Positions 31,972-39,489 of a stretch of DNA of 39,489 nt are shown one piece after another. The stretch is from Novosphingobium panipatense. Its GTDB lineage: Bacteria; Pseudomonadota; Alphaproteobacteria; Sphingomonadales; Sphingomonadaceae. The DNA lies in the NCBI RefSeq assembly GCF_002149965.1, contig NZ_MSQB01000037.1:1558-41046 (forward strand), given 5' to 3'. The notes below the pieces were generated by a model. It saw only the letters and a program-made list of their open reading frames with translations. It had not been told where the DNA came from and searched no databases. A program made the translations under genes and the position numbers. How positions within the stretch are numbered: position 1 is the stretch's first letter; the number at the start of each line of letters is the position of its first letter.

Positions 31972-34900
31972 GGCTACGGATACGCACGAGTTCTTCTTGC
32001 TCCTGAATGCTACCAAACGGCGCTGACGCCAACGTGCGTCCGCGCGGGAAGCCGGGATCACGTGGGTCCGGGCCGCCGCCATGTGATGCCCCATCACCCC
32101 GACCAGGCGTCACGGTGAAATCCATGCTCCCTATCGAGCGGAGCATATCGTCATGATCCATGATGCGGTCGCAGATGATGTGAATGACTTCGCCTTCCTT
32201 CTGAAGTCGCCCCCGCATGGCGATCATAGAGGCCGACATGATCTGGCGGCGGTAGACTTCGAACTTGTTGGGCCACAGGATGCCCTGAGCGACGCCGGTT
32301 TCGTCTTCGATCGTGACGAACAAGACACCCTTGGCTGATCCCGGGCGCTGGCGAACGAGGATGACGCCGGCGACCTCGATGTTGCGGCCATCCCGAATGG
32401 ACGGGAGATCGGCGCATCGTACGATCCGCATGCGATCCAGTTCTGGTCGGAGAAATTGAACGGGATGACCGCGCAGGGATAGCTGGAGAGACCGGTAGTC
32501 CTCGACCACATCTCTGCCGGCGGCCATCGGCCGAAGCGATACTGCGGGCTCCGCGCCTTCGGGAGAGAAGCTGGCCTCGCGAGCATCGGCTGCAGCAAAC
32601 AAAGGAAGCGGCGCTTCTCCCAACCCCTTCACCTTCCAAAGACCCTGACGCCGATCATGGGCGAGACAGTGGAAGGCATCGGCTTCCGCAAGCCGCTCGA
32701 TGGCTGCGCGAGGTACGCCTGCACGCCGCCAGACCTCCTCGACGCTTTCATATGGGGCCGGACCTCTTGCAGCGACGACCGCCGCGCCATGGACATTGGC
32801 AAGACCACGTGCCTGCCGGAAGCCGAGGCGGACCGCCAAGTAACGACCCCGTGACCGTTCGAGCGTGCAGTCCCAATGACTATGGTTGATTGATACAGGT
32901 CGAACCTCGACGCCATGGTTGCGAGCATCCCTGACGATTTGGGCCGGTGCGTAGAAGCCCATCGGCTGGGCGTTCAGGAGCGCCGCGCAGAACACGTCAG
33001 GGTGGTGATATTTCATCCAGCAGGATGCATAGGCGATCTTGGCGAAGGATGCCGCGTGGCTCTCTGGAAAGCCGTAGGAACCGAACCCCTCAATCTGTTT
33101 GAATGTCCGCTCGGCGAAATCCTTGGGGTAGCCGCGCTCCACCATGCCACCCACCAGCTTGTCGTAGAAGTGGCTGACCCCGCCTGTGAGCTTGAAAGTG
33201 GCCATGGCGCGGCGGAGTTGGTCGGCCTCCACTGGCGTAAAACCCGCGCCCACAATCGCGACCTTCATCGCTTGCTCTTGGAATAGAGGCACGCCGAGCG
33301 TCTTCTCGAGCACTGCCCGCAGTTCCGGCTTGGGATATTCCGGTTTCTCTTTGCCTTCACGCCGGCGGAGGTACGGATGGACCATGTCGCCTTGGATCGG
33401 CCCGGGCCGGACGATCGCAACCTCGATGACGAGGTCGTAGAACTCCTTGGGCTTCATGCGGGGCAGCATCGACATCTGGGCCCGCGATTCGATCTGGAAA
33501 ACGCCCAAGGTGTCGGCCTTCTGGATCATGCCGTAGACGTCGGGATCATCGTCCTGGAGATCCGCCATCGTCACGCGGATGCCCTTCTCCTGATCCAGCA
33601 GATTGAAGGCCCGGTTCATGCAGCCGAGCATGCCAAGCCCCAGCACGTCCACCTTCATGAACTTCAGAGCGTCGATATCGTCTTTGTCCCATTCTATAAT
33701 TTGGCGGTCGACCATGCGCGCCGGCTCGATCGGCACAAGGTCGTCGAGCCGGTCCTGCGTCAGCACAAAGCCGCCCGGATGCTGGGACAGATGGCGCGGC
33801 GTGCCGATGAGCTGGCGGGCTAGATCCAGCGTCAGCTTGAGCCGGTGATCGTCGGCGTTGAGGTTGAGGCTCTCAATCTGCTCCTTCGGGATGCCATCTA
33901 TAGACCAGCCCCATACCAGTCCCGTCAGCATCTTCGTCAGGTCACGAGGCAGCCCGAGTGCCTTGCCGACTTCAGCGACAGCGCCGCGCGTCCGGTAACG
34001 GGTCACCACTGCGGTCAGCGCCGAGCGGTCGCGTCCGTAGGTCTCGTAAATCCACTGGATTATCTCCTCTCGGCGCTCATGTTCGAAATCAACGTCGATA
34101 TCGGGCGGCTCCCGGCGCTCACCTGACACGAAGCGCTCGAACAGGAGCTCATGCTGGATGGGGTCGATCGACGTGATGCCCAGCAGGTAGCAAACGCAGC
34201 TGTTCGCGGCAGATCCGCGTCCTTGGCATAAGATGCCGCGCCGCCTGCTTTCAGCCACGATGGAATTCACTGTCAGGAAGTACGGCGCATATCCAAGCTG
34301 ATCGATGAGGCCGAGCTCATGATTGATCTGATCGCGATAGCGCTTGGGCACGCCGTCCGGAAACTTTGCCTCAGCCGCACTTTCGGTCAGCGAGGCCAGT
34401 GCCTGTTGGGCGGTCCGCCCTTCCAGCACCTGCTCATAGGGGTACTGGTATTGAATTTCGCCCAGGTCGAAGGTGCACTGGTGCGCGATGTCTGCCGTGG
34501 CACGAATGGCATCCGGGAAAGCGCGGAAGCGCCGCTCCATCTCCTCAGGCGACTTGAGATTACGGTCCATGAACCGCTCACGGCGAAAGCCCAGCGTATC
34601 AATCGTGCAGTGCTCGCGGATCGCGCTGACCACGTCCTGTAAAGGGCGGCGCTCAGGTTCATGATAAAGAACATCACCGGTCGCGACTGCCCGGACCCCG
34701 GCGCTGCGCGCGGCGGCATCAAGCCTGTGCAGCCGTTCGGCATCGTCAGGGCGCCGGCGGAGCGACAGCGCACAATAGCCGCGCTTGCCAAAGACGCGGC
34801 GCAGGTCTTGCAGGTGAGCGAGCGTGGTTTCGCCCGGCATATCCGGCAGCAGGATGCCGACCAAATCGTCGGCGTGGGCAGCGATGTCCGCCCATTCCAG

Positions 34901-35218
34901 AATACACTTGCCTTTGCCTCCACGTCCCTTCCCGAGGGAAAGCAGGCGCGTCAGGCGGGACCAAGCGTTTCGGGTGCGGGGGTAAAGCAGCAGCGCGCGG
35001 CCATCGGTGAGTTCGACGCGAGCACCGGGAATCATGCGGACGCCAGTCGTCTTCTGGCCATCCCAGCCACGCACAACGCCTGCGACGGTATTCCAGTCAG
35101 CTAGACCCATCGCCCCATGACCAAGCAAGGCGGCGGCCGCGAACAGCTCCTCGGGCGAGGAGGCGCCACGCAGGAATGAAAAATGGCTGACGACCTGGAG
35201 CTCGACATAGGTCCCCAT
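31958..35218 (-). CDS. dnaE2: Error-prone DNA polymerase (ImuC/DnaE2)
   Basis: A 1086-residue C-family polymerase alpha subunit of the DnaE2/ImuC type. The N-terminal PHP domain begins YVELQVVSHFSFLRGASSPE; the polymerase catalytic aspartates lie in RREPPDIDVDFEHERREE. The finger and thumb regions and a C-terminal OB domain (VAGVILVRQRPGSAKGVLF) are present. It extends damaged templates with low fidelity, working with ImuB at the beta clamp. The ATG shares one base with the ImuB stop (TGATG), so translation is coupled. Full length for the family. Confidence 0.95.
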   Translation of the reverse strand: MGTYVELQVVSHFSFLRGASSPEELFAAAALLGHGAMGLADWNTVAGVVRGWDGQKTTGVRMIPGARVELTDGRALLLYPRTRNAWSRLTRLLSLGKGRGGKGKCILEWADIAAHADDLVGILLPDMPGETTLAHLQDLRRVFGKRGYCALSLRRRPDDAERLHRLDAAARSAGVRAVATGDVLYHEPERRPLQDVVSAIREHCTIDTLGFRRERFMDRNLKSPEEMERRFRAFPDAIRATADIAHQCTFDLGEIQYQYPYEQVLEGRTAQQALASLTESAAEAKFPDGVPKRYRDQINHELGLIDQLGYAPYFLTVNSIVAESRRRGILCQGRGSAANSCVCYLLGITSIDPIQHELLFERFVSGERREPPDIDVDFEHERREEIIQWIYETYGRDRSALTAVVTRYRTRGAVAEVGKALGLPRDLTKMLTGLVWGWSIDGIPKEQIESLNLNADDHRLKLTLDLARQLIGTPRHLSQHPGGFVLTQDRLDDLVPIEPARMVDRQIIEWDKDDIDALKFMKVDVLGLGMLGCMNRAFNLLDQEKGIRVTMADLQDDDPDVYGMIQKADTLGVFQIESRAQMSMLPRMKPKEFYDLVIEVAIVRPGPIQGDMVHPYLRRREGKEKPEYPKPELRAVLEKTLGVPLFQEQAMKVAIVGAGFTPVEADQLRRAMATFKLTGGVSHFYDKLVGGMVERGYPKDFAERTFKQIEGFGSYGFPESHAASFAKIAYASCWMKYHHPDVFCAALLNAQPMGFYAPAQIVRDARNHGVEVRPVSINHSHWDCTLERSRGRYLAVRLGFRQARGLANVHGAAVVAARGPAPYESVEEVWRRAGVPRAAIERLAEADAFHCLAHDRRQGLWKVKGLGEAPLPLFAAADAREASFSPEGAEPAVSLRPMAAGRDVVEDYRSLQLSLRGHPVQFLRPELDRMRIVRCADLPSIRDGRNIEVAGVILVRQRPGSAKGVLFVTIEDETGVAQGILWPNKFEVYRRQIMSASMIAMRGRLQKEGEVIHIICDRIMDHDDMLRSIGSMDFTVTPGRGDGASHGGGPDPRDPGFPRGRTLASAPFGSIQEQEELVRIRSHDFH

Positions 35219-37035
35219 CAGCCGAACATCCCATGCATGTACCAGCTGAGGTCGCCCGTCGGGGCATCAACGCCATCGCCGCGGCGAAAGAGCCAGAAGC
35301 GCTGGCCGCCTTCAGCCTCAACACGGAAGTAATCGCGAACGGCCCACATCTCTTGAGTGTTTCGCCACCACTCACCGTGAACCCTCTCTGGCCCGTCGCC
35401 GGCAACAACGCGATAATCCTGCCGTCGCCAGGTGAAGCGACGCGGCGGATGATCAGGCAGCAATGCCACCACGTTCGATAGTCGTTCAGGACGCTTGAGC
35501 AGGCGCGCTGGTCGTTTCCAGCCTGGCCAACCCTTTGGAGTCGCGAGGGGCGCCAGGCGGCGCATCGCTCGTTCCGGTACATCGCTCTCCTGAGATGACA
35601 GGCGAAACAAGGCTGAGGGACCTGCGCGGCTTGTGAGTTGATCGACCAACGGCGCAAGATCCCGCGCCTTTCTGGATGTCTCGAGCAATGCGCCAGCACT
35701 CATGGCGCCGAGGGGTTCATGATGGGGAACTGTGAGATGCATCACTTCGATGCCAAGGCCGGGGTCCAGCCCATCCATCTTCAAAGCGAACATGCGTTTG
35801 AGATGCCGACCGTCGCGGGTGGCCCGGGACGCACCGATGGCAAGGTGCTGAGCTTCACCATCCACGCGGTCAGCCTTCAAGCGCACGATTCGTGCACCAA
35901 GGCCACGGGTCTGCAGAAGAATTACGAGATTATCGACAAGGTCGCTTATCACCTGTGCGATGCTCTCCGGAGTGCCGATTGGTTCGAGCAGTCGGAGCGT
36001 GACGACCGGAGCTTGCGTCGGCACCACTGGGACAATCGGCTCAGCAAGGCTCCCGCGAGCTTGGTCGAGGCGCTCGACCGTCCGCAGCCCAAGGCGACGC
36101 GCCAAAGGCCCGCGTGGCATCGGGTAAAGATCAGCGATCCGCTCCAATCCGAAGCGCGACGCAGAAAGCAGCGCCTCGGGGGCAAGGCGAAGTGCAGCCA
36201 GAGGCATGTCCGCAATCGCTTGGGTTTCCCTTCCAGATTCTAGGAGCGTGACCGCTTCATTGCCGAAGCGAGCCAGCGCATGGGCCGCGCCTGGGGTTCC
36301 GGCGATGGCGATCCGCGCGGTCAAACCGAGCCGTTCGAGGAACCGGAGCAACCGCTGACAGAAGCGGGCCTCACCGCCGAATAGGTGAGTCGTGCCGGTG
36401 AGATCGAACCATAGTCCGTCCGGCCCCGATACGCTGGCAGTCGGCGTCCACTGCCGTGCTGCATGGAGTGCCAGGCGCTCCAACATAGCCGCGTCCGCTT
36501 CTGGCTCGGCGTCACGAACATCAAGATCGGCCACAAGCGCACGGGCATGTGCTGCAGCCATGCCGGGTCGCAGCCCGAAATCCAGCGCCGCGGGGCAGGC
36601 TGACACGATGGTTTCCCGCTGCCCGGTGCGCGTGATCAGCACGGTCGGTCGCCCCCAAAGAGACGCCCAGGTCGGCGCCGCCGAAATGACTGCCGAACCT
36701 GATCCAGCATCGTCAGCCCGCATAGCCTTGAATGGATGTTCGGCATGTTCGCTTCGCCGTCCCATCTCACGCATCGTTGGCCGTTGATGTGCAGGGAGCG
36801 CATCGATATCCGACTGCGATGGCCGCTGGAGTAGTGCGCCATCGCGCGCCCAACGCGCACCGGGTCGCCAGCCTCCTCCTCGTGGGACTGAGCAGGCGCC
36901 AGGGTCGTCGTCGATCGGCGGAGCGAAGCGCGGCACGGCCGCGTAGCTGGCCTCAGGCTGCTTTGCTGGTCGCTCGTTCCTGCGCAACCGCTCTATCGGC
37001 AACTGCGGCAGGAAGAGCGAGGCGACCCGTAGCAT
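35218..37035 (-). CDS. imuB: ImuB, Y-family polymerase-like mutasome protein
   Basis: A 605-residue Y-family relative that acts as a scaffold, not a polymerase: ImuB proteins lack the acidic triad and bring DnaE2 to the beta clamp. The N-terminus MLRVASLFLPQLPIERLRRN is typical. The palm-like region (VSACPAALDFGLRPGMAAAH, then GPDGLWFDLTGTTHLFGG) and little-finger region follow. A long polar C-terminal tail ends in the DYRVVAGDGPERVHGEWW and DLSWYMHGMFG segments common to the family. The start at 37035 overlaps the 3' end of imuA by 83 bp. Confidence 0.92.
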   Translation of the reverse strand: MLRVASLFLPQLPIERLRRNERPAKQPEASYAAVPRFAPPIDDDPGACSVPRGGGWRPGARWARDGALLQRPSQSDIDALPAHQRPTMREMGRRSEHAEHPFKAMRADDAGSGSAVISAAPTWASLWGRPTVLITRTGQRETIVSACPAALDFGLRPGMAAAHARALVADLDVRDAEPEADAAMLERLALHAARQWTPTASVSGPDGLWFDLTGTTHLFGGEARFCQRLLRFLERLGLTARIAIAGTPGAAHALARFGNEAVTLLESGRETQAIADMPLAALRLAPEALLSASRFGLERIADLYPMPRGPLARRLGLRTVERLDQARGSLAEPIVPVVPTQAPVVTLRLLEPIGTPESIAQVISDLVDNLVILLQTRGLGARIVRLKADRVDGEAQHLAIGASRATRDGRHLKRMFALKMDGLDPGLGIEVMHLTVPHHEPLGAMSAGALLETSRKARDLAPLVDQLTSRAGPSALFRLSSQESDVPERAMRRLAPLATPKGWPGWKRPARLLKRPERLSNVVALLPDHPPRRFTWRRQDYRVVAGDGPERVHGEWWRNTQEMWAVRDYFRVEAEGGQRFWLFRRGDGVDAPTGDLSWYMHGMFG

Positions 37036-37729
37036 CGCACGCCTCCAGTTCGAGGGAGAAGGGATTGCCATTGCGCTGGCGGACCAGGTCGATCTGCCAG
37101 CGAGGTCGCCCCACGCCTTGCCAAGGCGTACGCTCTGAGGCTGCGCTACCGATCCGCCAACGTGTCATGGCTGCGGACGGCGTCGACAGCGGGCATCGCC
37201 CGCGCGAACGATGCCTTCGGTACAGCAACATAGGGGTTTGACCGTCTGCGGCAGCAAGCTGCAGCCGGCGCGTGGCCGTCATGTCGGCCGCCTTCACCTC
37301 GGCGATTACGCAGGCCAAAGATCCATCGCGTAATGCGTCTTCGGCCATAGCAAGCACTTCAGCGTCTTTTCGGCCCTGGCCATACAGAACCTTTTCAGGC
37401 CCGAGGCCGACCTGCTCGAGACCGGGGGCATAGAGGTCAAAGGCAGTGACTGCCCACAGCATGGTGAAGTCGGGTTGATCGCAGAAGCGCGCCGCTATTC
37501 CAGCGAGAAACAGGGTGGCTGCTGCATCGTCGGTAAGCTGTTCGGAAGCTGCCGCAATCTCGTGAAGCCCACCGGCATCAAGGCCGTGATCAGAAAGTCG
37601 TTCGTCGATCGCCGGCAGCCCGAAACTCAGCACAGGTCCTCGATGCGCGCGTGCGATCGCCAGATCGACGCGAAGCGCGGCGAGCAACTCGGCTGAAGGC
37701 CGAGGCGTGGAGGGTTGCAGGGTAGACAT
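36953..37729 (-). CDS. imuA: ImuA, mutasome accessory protein
   Basis: A 258-residue protein of the ImuA family (distant RecA/SulA-like fold). Recognisable parts are LSFGLPAIDERLSDHGLDAG near the N-terminus, GLHEIAAAS, and the helix around GPEKVLYGQGRKDAEVLAMA; the Walker motif of RecA is not preserved. ImuA is needed with ImuB and DnaE2 for damage-induced mutagenesis. It is the first gene of the operon, starting at 37729, 21 bp downstream of a LexA box. Confidence 0.9.
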   Translation of the reverse strand: MSTLQPSTPRPSAELLAALRVDLAIARAHRGPVLSFGLPAIDERLSDHGLDAGGLHEIAAASEQLTDDAAATLFLAGIAARFCDQPDFTMLWAVTAFDLYAPGLEQVGLGPEKVLYGQGRKDAEVLAMAEDALRDGSLACVIAEVKAADMTATRRLQLAAADGQTPMLLYRRHRSRGRCPLSTPSAAMTRWRIGSAASERTPWQGVGRPRWQIDLVRQRNGNPFSLELEACDATGRLALPAAVADRAVAQERATSKAA

Positions 37730-37750
37730 GGCTCAATCATCGACTCACTT

Positions 37751-37765
37751 GTTCGCCATATGTTC
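37751..37765. promoter_or_regulatory. LexA (SOS) box
   Basis: GTTC-GCCATAT-GTTC is an exact match to the alphaproteobacterial LexA target GTTC-N7-GTTC, read on the plus strand. It lies 21 bp in front of imuA, where LexA would block the promoter until DNA damage. Confidence 0.85.
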
Positions 37766-37907
37766 TATTGCATGGGGCATTTCGTCAACTGAGTCGCGAC
37801 GGGTCGATCTGATGTCCCCTCAGGGAATGCTAAGGCTGATCGCGTCGATGATCCCCAAGGGAACAAATGAACCAAGATCGCGAAAATACGATTAGCGAGT
37901 TTCTCTT

Positions 37908-37982
37908 CTATCTTTCGCAGTGATCAATTACTTCCTCCTCAATGGAGTCCATAATTCTCGCCATATTTACATACGGCCTCAT
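37908..37982 (-). other. Short coding-like frame beyond the truncated recombinase
   Basis: A 24-codon frame (MRPYVNMARIMDSIEEEVID, ending HCER) that is open further upstream in the -1 frame relative to the 161-residue gene, as KIFASAPDKYGHNDFATMRP. It looks more coding-like than the end of that gene, so it may be its true continuation after a frameshift or a small separate ORF. Confidence 0.35.
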
Positions 37983-38464
37983 AGTTGCAAAATCATTGTG
38001 ACCATACTTATCCGGAGCGGAGGCGAATATCTTGGCTTTCCAAATTCTGATGCATCTGTGGGCAACGAAATGCTTTCGAAAATCGATAACGCCTGGCGCT
38101 TATATTCGCTGTGCTCGTAAAGGTATTTATACCATCTCCATACAACTCGATTCTTCCGACTGAGCCTCTTTTTGCCAAGTTTCTGGTTTTTCATCCAGTC
38201 GATGTAATTTTGATCAGTGGCCTGATACCACCATAGGCCGTTGCGCCTAAGATAGTTGCACCAATCAATAATAATGTAGGCTATGCCTCGAACAGTTTTA
38301 TTGTGACTGGATCTCCATTTCGTCAGTTCGCGGATAAAGGCCTGCGCTTCGGGAAAAATGCCGATTGCGGGATCCACGATGAAAAAACTCACGGCGCCGT
38401 CATGCACTACTCGCTGCAAGCGCAACGGGCTATTCTTCGGAATGAATGGCGTGACTGTCCCCAC
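37979..38464 (-). CDS. Tyrosine-recombinase N-terminal-like protein, truncated or frameshifted
   Basis: A 161-residue protein. The middle (EAQAFIRELTKWRSSHNKTV, then YIIIDWCNYLRRNGLWW and QNYIDWMKNQ) resembles the SAM-like core-binding domain of tyrosine recombinases. A basic linker (KLGKKRLSRKNRVVWRWYKY) follows, where the catalytic domain should begin, but the gene stops soon after. It starts 2 nt after the stop of the coiled-coil gene. The DNA is clearly AT-richer than the imu operon. I read it as the remnant of a longer recombinase; a real short DNA-binding protein is the alternative. Confidence 0.55.
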   Translation of the reverse strand: MGTVTPFIPKNSPLRLQRVVHDGAVSFFIVDPAIGIFPEAQAFIRELTKWRSSHNKTVRGIAYIIIDWCNYLRRNGLWWYQATDQNYIDWMKNQKLGKKRLSRKNRVVWRWYKYLYEHSEYKRQALSIFESISLPTDASEFGKPRYSPPLRISMVTMILQL

Positions 38465-38466
38465 GA

Positions 38467-38955
38467 CTAAATCTCCGTCGCCGTTGGCAATATAATCTCA
38501 AGGCCATGGCCGCGTAGGCTCTTGTTTGCCCTCTCGAGGTCATTCAGTGCCTTTCTCAGCTGCTTGCGAAGATTTTCCACATTCACAAGGAGACTCTCAT
38601 TCTGAAGCATGAGAACCTTGTTCTCCGAGCGCAGGGATATTTCTTGCTTCTTACTTTCGCTAAGATTTCGACCCGTGCGTTTGTGTGGAATAATACGGTC
38701 GATCTTCTGGCGAACGTCGTGCCACCGCTTCGCTAAGTCAGGGTACCTGCCGTTCTCCGAATGAACATTTTCACTCGTCCAAGCTGTGAAGCCGCGTTCT
38801 TCATCCTCCCAAGATGCCAAATCTTTCAGAAACTTCATGTCACGAATGAATTCTGGAATCGTGCCGCTTCGTGCCGTTGCTTCGAGAAATTCGATCTTCA
38901 GGCGAAACGACTTTCCGTTCTTTCCTTCACGAAGTTGCGCAGGCTCAGAGCTCAT
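38467..38955 (-). CDS. Small protein with C-terminal coiled coil (recombinase-module partner?)
   Basis: A 162-residue protein not recognised by family. The N-terminal part (FRLKIEFLEATARSGTIPEF) is mixed; residues ~100-150 form a heptad-rich coiled coil (ENKVLMLQNESLLVNVENLR, then KQLRKALNDLERANKSL). It is packed between two recombinase-like genes with 2-nt gaps on either side, so it is probably translated with them. Its place and shape recall the small coiled-coil partner (TnpC-type) in Tn554-like and related multi-recombinase modules. That comparison is by architecture only. Confidence 0.6.
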   Translation of the reverse strand: MSSEPAQLREGKNGKSFRLKIEFLEATARSGTIPEFIRDMKFLKDLASWEDEERGFTAWTSENVHSENGRYPDLAKRWHDVRQKIDRIIPHKRTGRNLSESKKQEISLRSENKVLMLQNESLLVNVENLRKQLRKALNDLERANKSLRGHGLEIILPTATEI

Positions 38956-38957
38956 AT

Positions 38958-39489
38958 CTAGCTCTTAGGGTCCGGGTGACAGCGCTTGAGGACGCCATCG
39001 ATCATCGCGGCTCGCTGAGCGGCAATTTCCCGCAAAAAAGGTAAAAGGGCGTGCTCGCGCTCATGCTCCTCATGCTCCAAGGCATTCGCCCACCAGCGCC
39101 TGTTGCACTGAAGTTGCATGTTGTGAACGCAGAGCCCGCAAGCACTCTCAGTCGCGAACTCAATAACAGGACCACTAGGGGCGGGCGCATTCGGATACGC
39201 CTCTTTCCAGGAACGAACGCAGTTGGCCGTAGCCAAATCCTGCGTCTTTCCAGTGCACTTGCACAAGCCATGGCCCGCGGGGTGAGGCTCGAACGACATC
39301 GGCTTGACCATCACGCGCAACACATTGTTCAATGTGGGGCGATCAAGATCTTCTCCTGGGCCCAAGTTGATCTGGGCCTTGTAGTCGTCGACGTGCTTTT
39401 TCGCGTCGCGTGTGGATGGCTCCCGCGTTGCGGTGCGATTTTCTGACGTTCTGACATGCCATATCGAGTGCAGTCGCGTGTCCGGCCTT
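38958..39489 (-). CDS. C-terminal part of a large protein, possibly a recombinase (cut by the window edge)
   Basis: The frame is open to the end of the window, so the start is missing; 176 codons are visible. The C-terminus is cysteine-rich: HGLCKCTGKTQDLATANC, then ESACGLCVHNMQLQC, a likely zinc-binding cluster, followed by a charged helix (NALEHEEHEREHALLPFLRE). Cys-rich tails of this sort occur in the large integrases of multi-recombinase modules, but no catalytic RHRY residues are in view, so identity is inferred from neighbours. The stop is 2 nt before the coiled-coil gene. Confidence 0.5.
   Translation of the reverse strand, partial: RPDTRLHSIWHVRTSENRTATREPSTRDAKKHVDDYKAQINLGPGEDLDRPTLNNVLRVMVKPMSFEPHPAGHGLCKCTGKTQDLATANCVRSWKEAYPNAPAPSGPVIEFATESACGLCVHNMQLQCNRRWWANALEHEEHEREHALLPFLREIAAQRAAMIDGVLKRCHPDPKS

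Noticed and set aside
1..39489. CRISPR arrays, tRNA or rRNA genes
   Set aside because: No regularly spaced repeats and no cloverleaf or rRNA-like sequence were recognised on either strand by eye.

Overview
The window looks like accessory chromosome (or large replicon) DNA from a high-GC alphaproteobacterium, most likely a sphingomonad. The reasons are the imuA-imuB-dnaE2 mutagenesis operon behind an alphaproteobacterial-type LexA box (GTTC-N7-GTTC), the general protein style, and the density of small redox and detoxification operons. No rRNA, tRNA or CRISPR array was recognised. This is reading by eye: no database search was run.

Layout. (1) 1-9.8 kb: a degraded 3' end of a molybdopterin dehydrogenase gene; a minus-strand set TetR / aldo-keto reductase / TMEM175-like channel, divergent from a quinone-oxidoreductase-like gene; glutathione-dependent formaldehyde dehydrogenase; a UvrA paralogue; and a convergent pair of DJ-1/PfpI protein and glutathione-independent formaldehyde dehydrogenase. 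(2) 10.0-12.8 kb: a patch of broken and mobile DNA. An intact IS5-type element sits exactly on the stop codon of a thioredoxin-reductase-like gene, followed by an SDR gene remnant and a frameshifted GlcG/HbpS-type gene. (3) 12.8-18.6 kb: a minus-strand electrophile-stress cluster (ABM monooxygenase, SDR, lipoprotein, YqjM-type old yellow enzyme, glyoxalase, DJ-1/Hsp31-like protein), divergent from a LysR regulator. (4) 18.7-19.4 kb: a catalytic-domain-only tyrosine recombinase whose ribosome-binding site is buried in a hairpin. (5) 19.5-25.7 kb: a second redox cluster (SDR, frameshifted peroxiredoxin, classical old yellow enzyme, GST, LysR, crotonase, AhpD-like protein). It carries three copies of an ATTCC-N5-GGAAT box that may define a LysR regulon.

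(6) 25.9-30.8 kb is the most interesting part: a compact four-gene anti-phage operon of the type II CBASS kind. It encodes a Cap4-like effector (PD-(D/E)xK-type nuclease plus SAVED ligand sensor), a CD-NTase, a Cap2 E2-E1 fusion and a Cap3 JAMM isopeptidase. All four are intact, and the junctions are nearly seamless (1-nt gap, 7-nt gap with a GTG start, 8-bp overlap). The expected logic is that Cap2 conjugates the CD-NTase C-terminus to a target and primes it, phage infection triggers cyclic oligonucleotide synthesis, SAVED binds the nucleotide and the nuclease destroys DNA, while Cap3 reverses the conjugation. Upstream lie a perfect 14-bp palindrome, a 22-bp-spaced direct repeat and a DUF2513 gene. 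(7) 31.7-37.8 kb: the SOS mutasome imuA-imuB-dnaE2 with a small overlapping gene at its end. (8) 37.9-39.5 kb: AT-rich DNA with three tightly packed genes that look like the end of a multi-gene recombinase module, one of them apparently truncated or frameshifted.

Overall the window is a mosaic. Redox and aldehyde detoxification operons have local regulators, and recombinases, an IS and several broken genes mark where DNA has come and gone. The CBASS operon sits between a detoxification cluster and the SOS mutagenesis operon.
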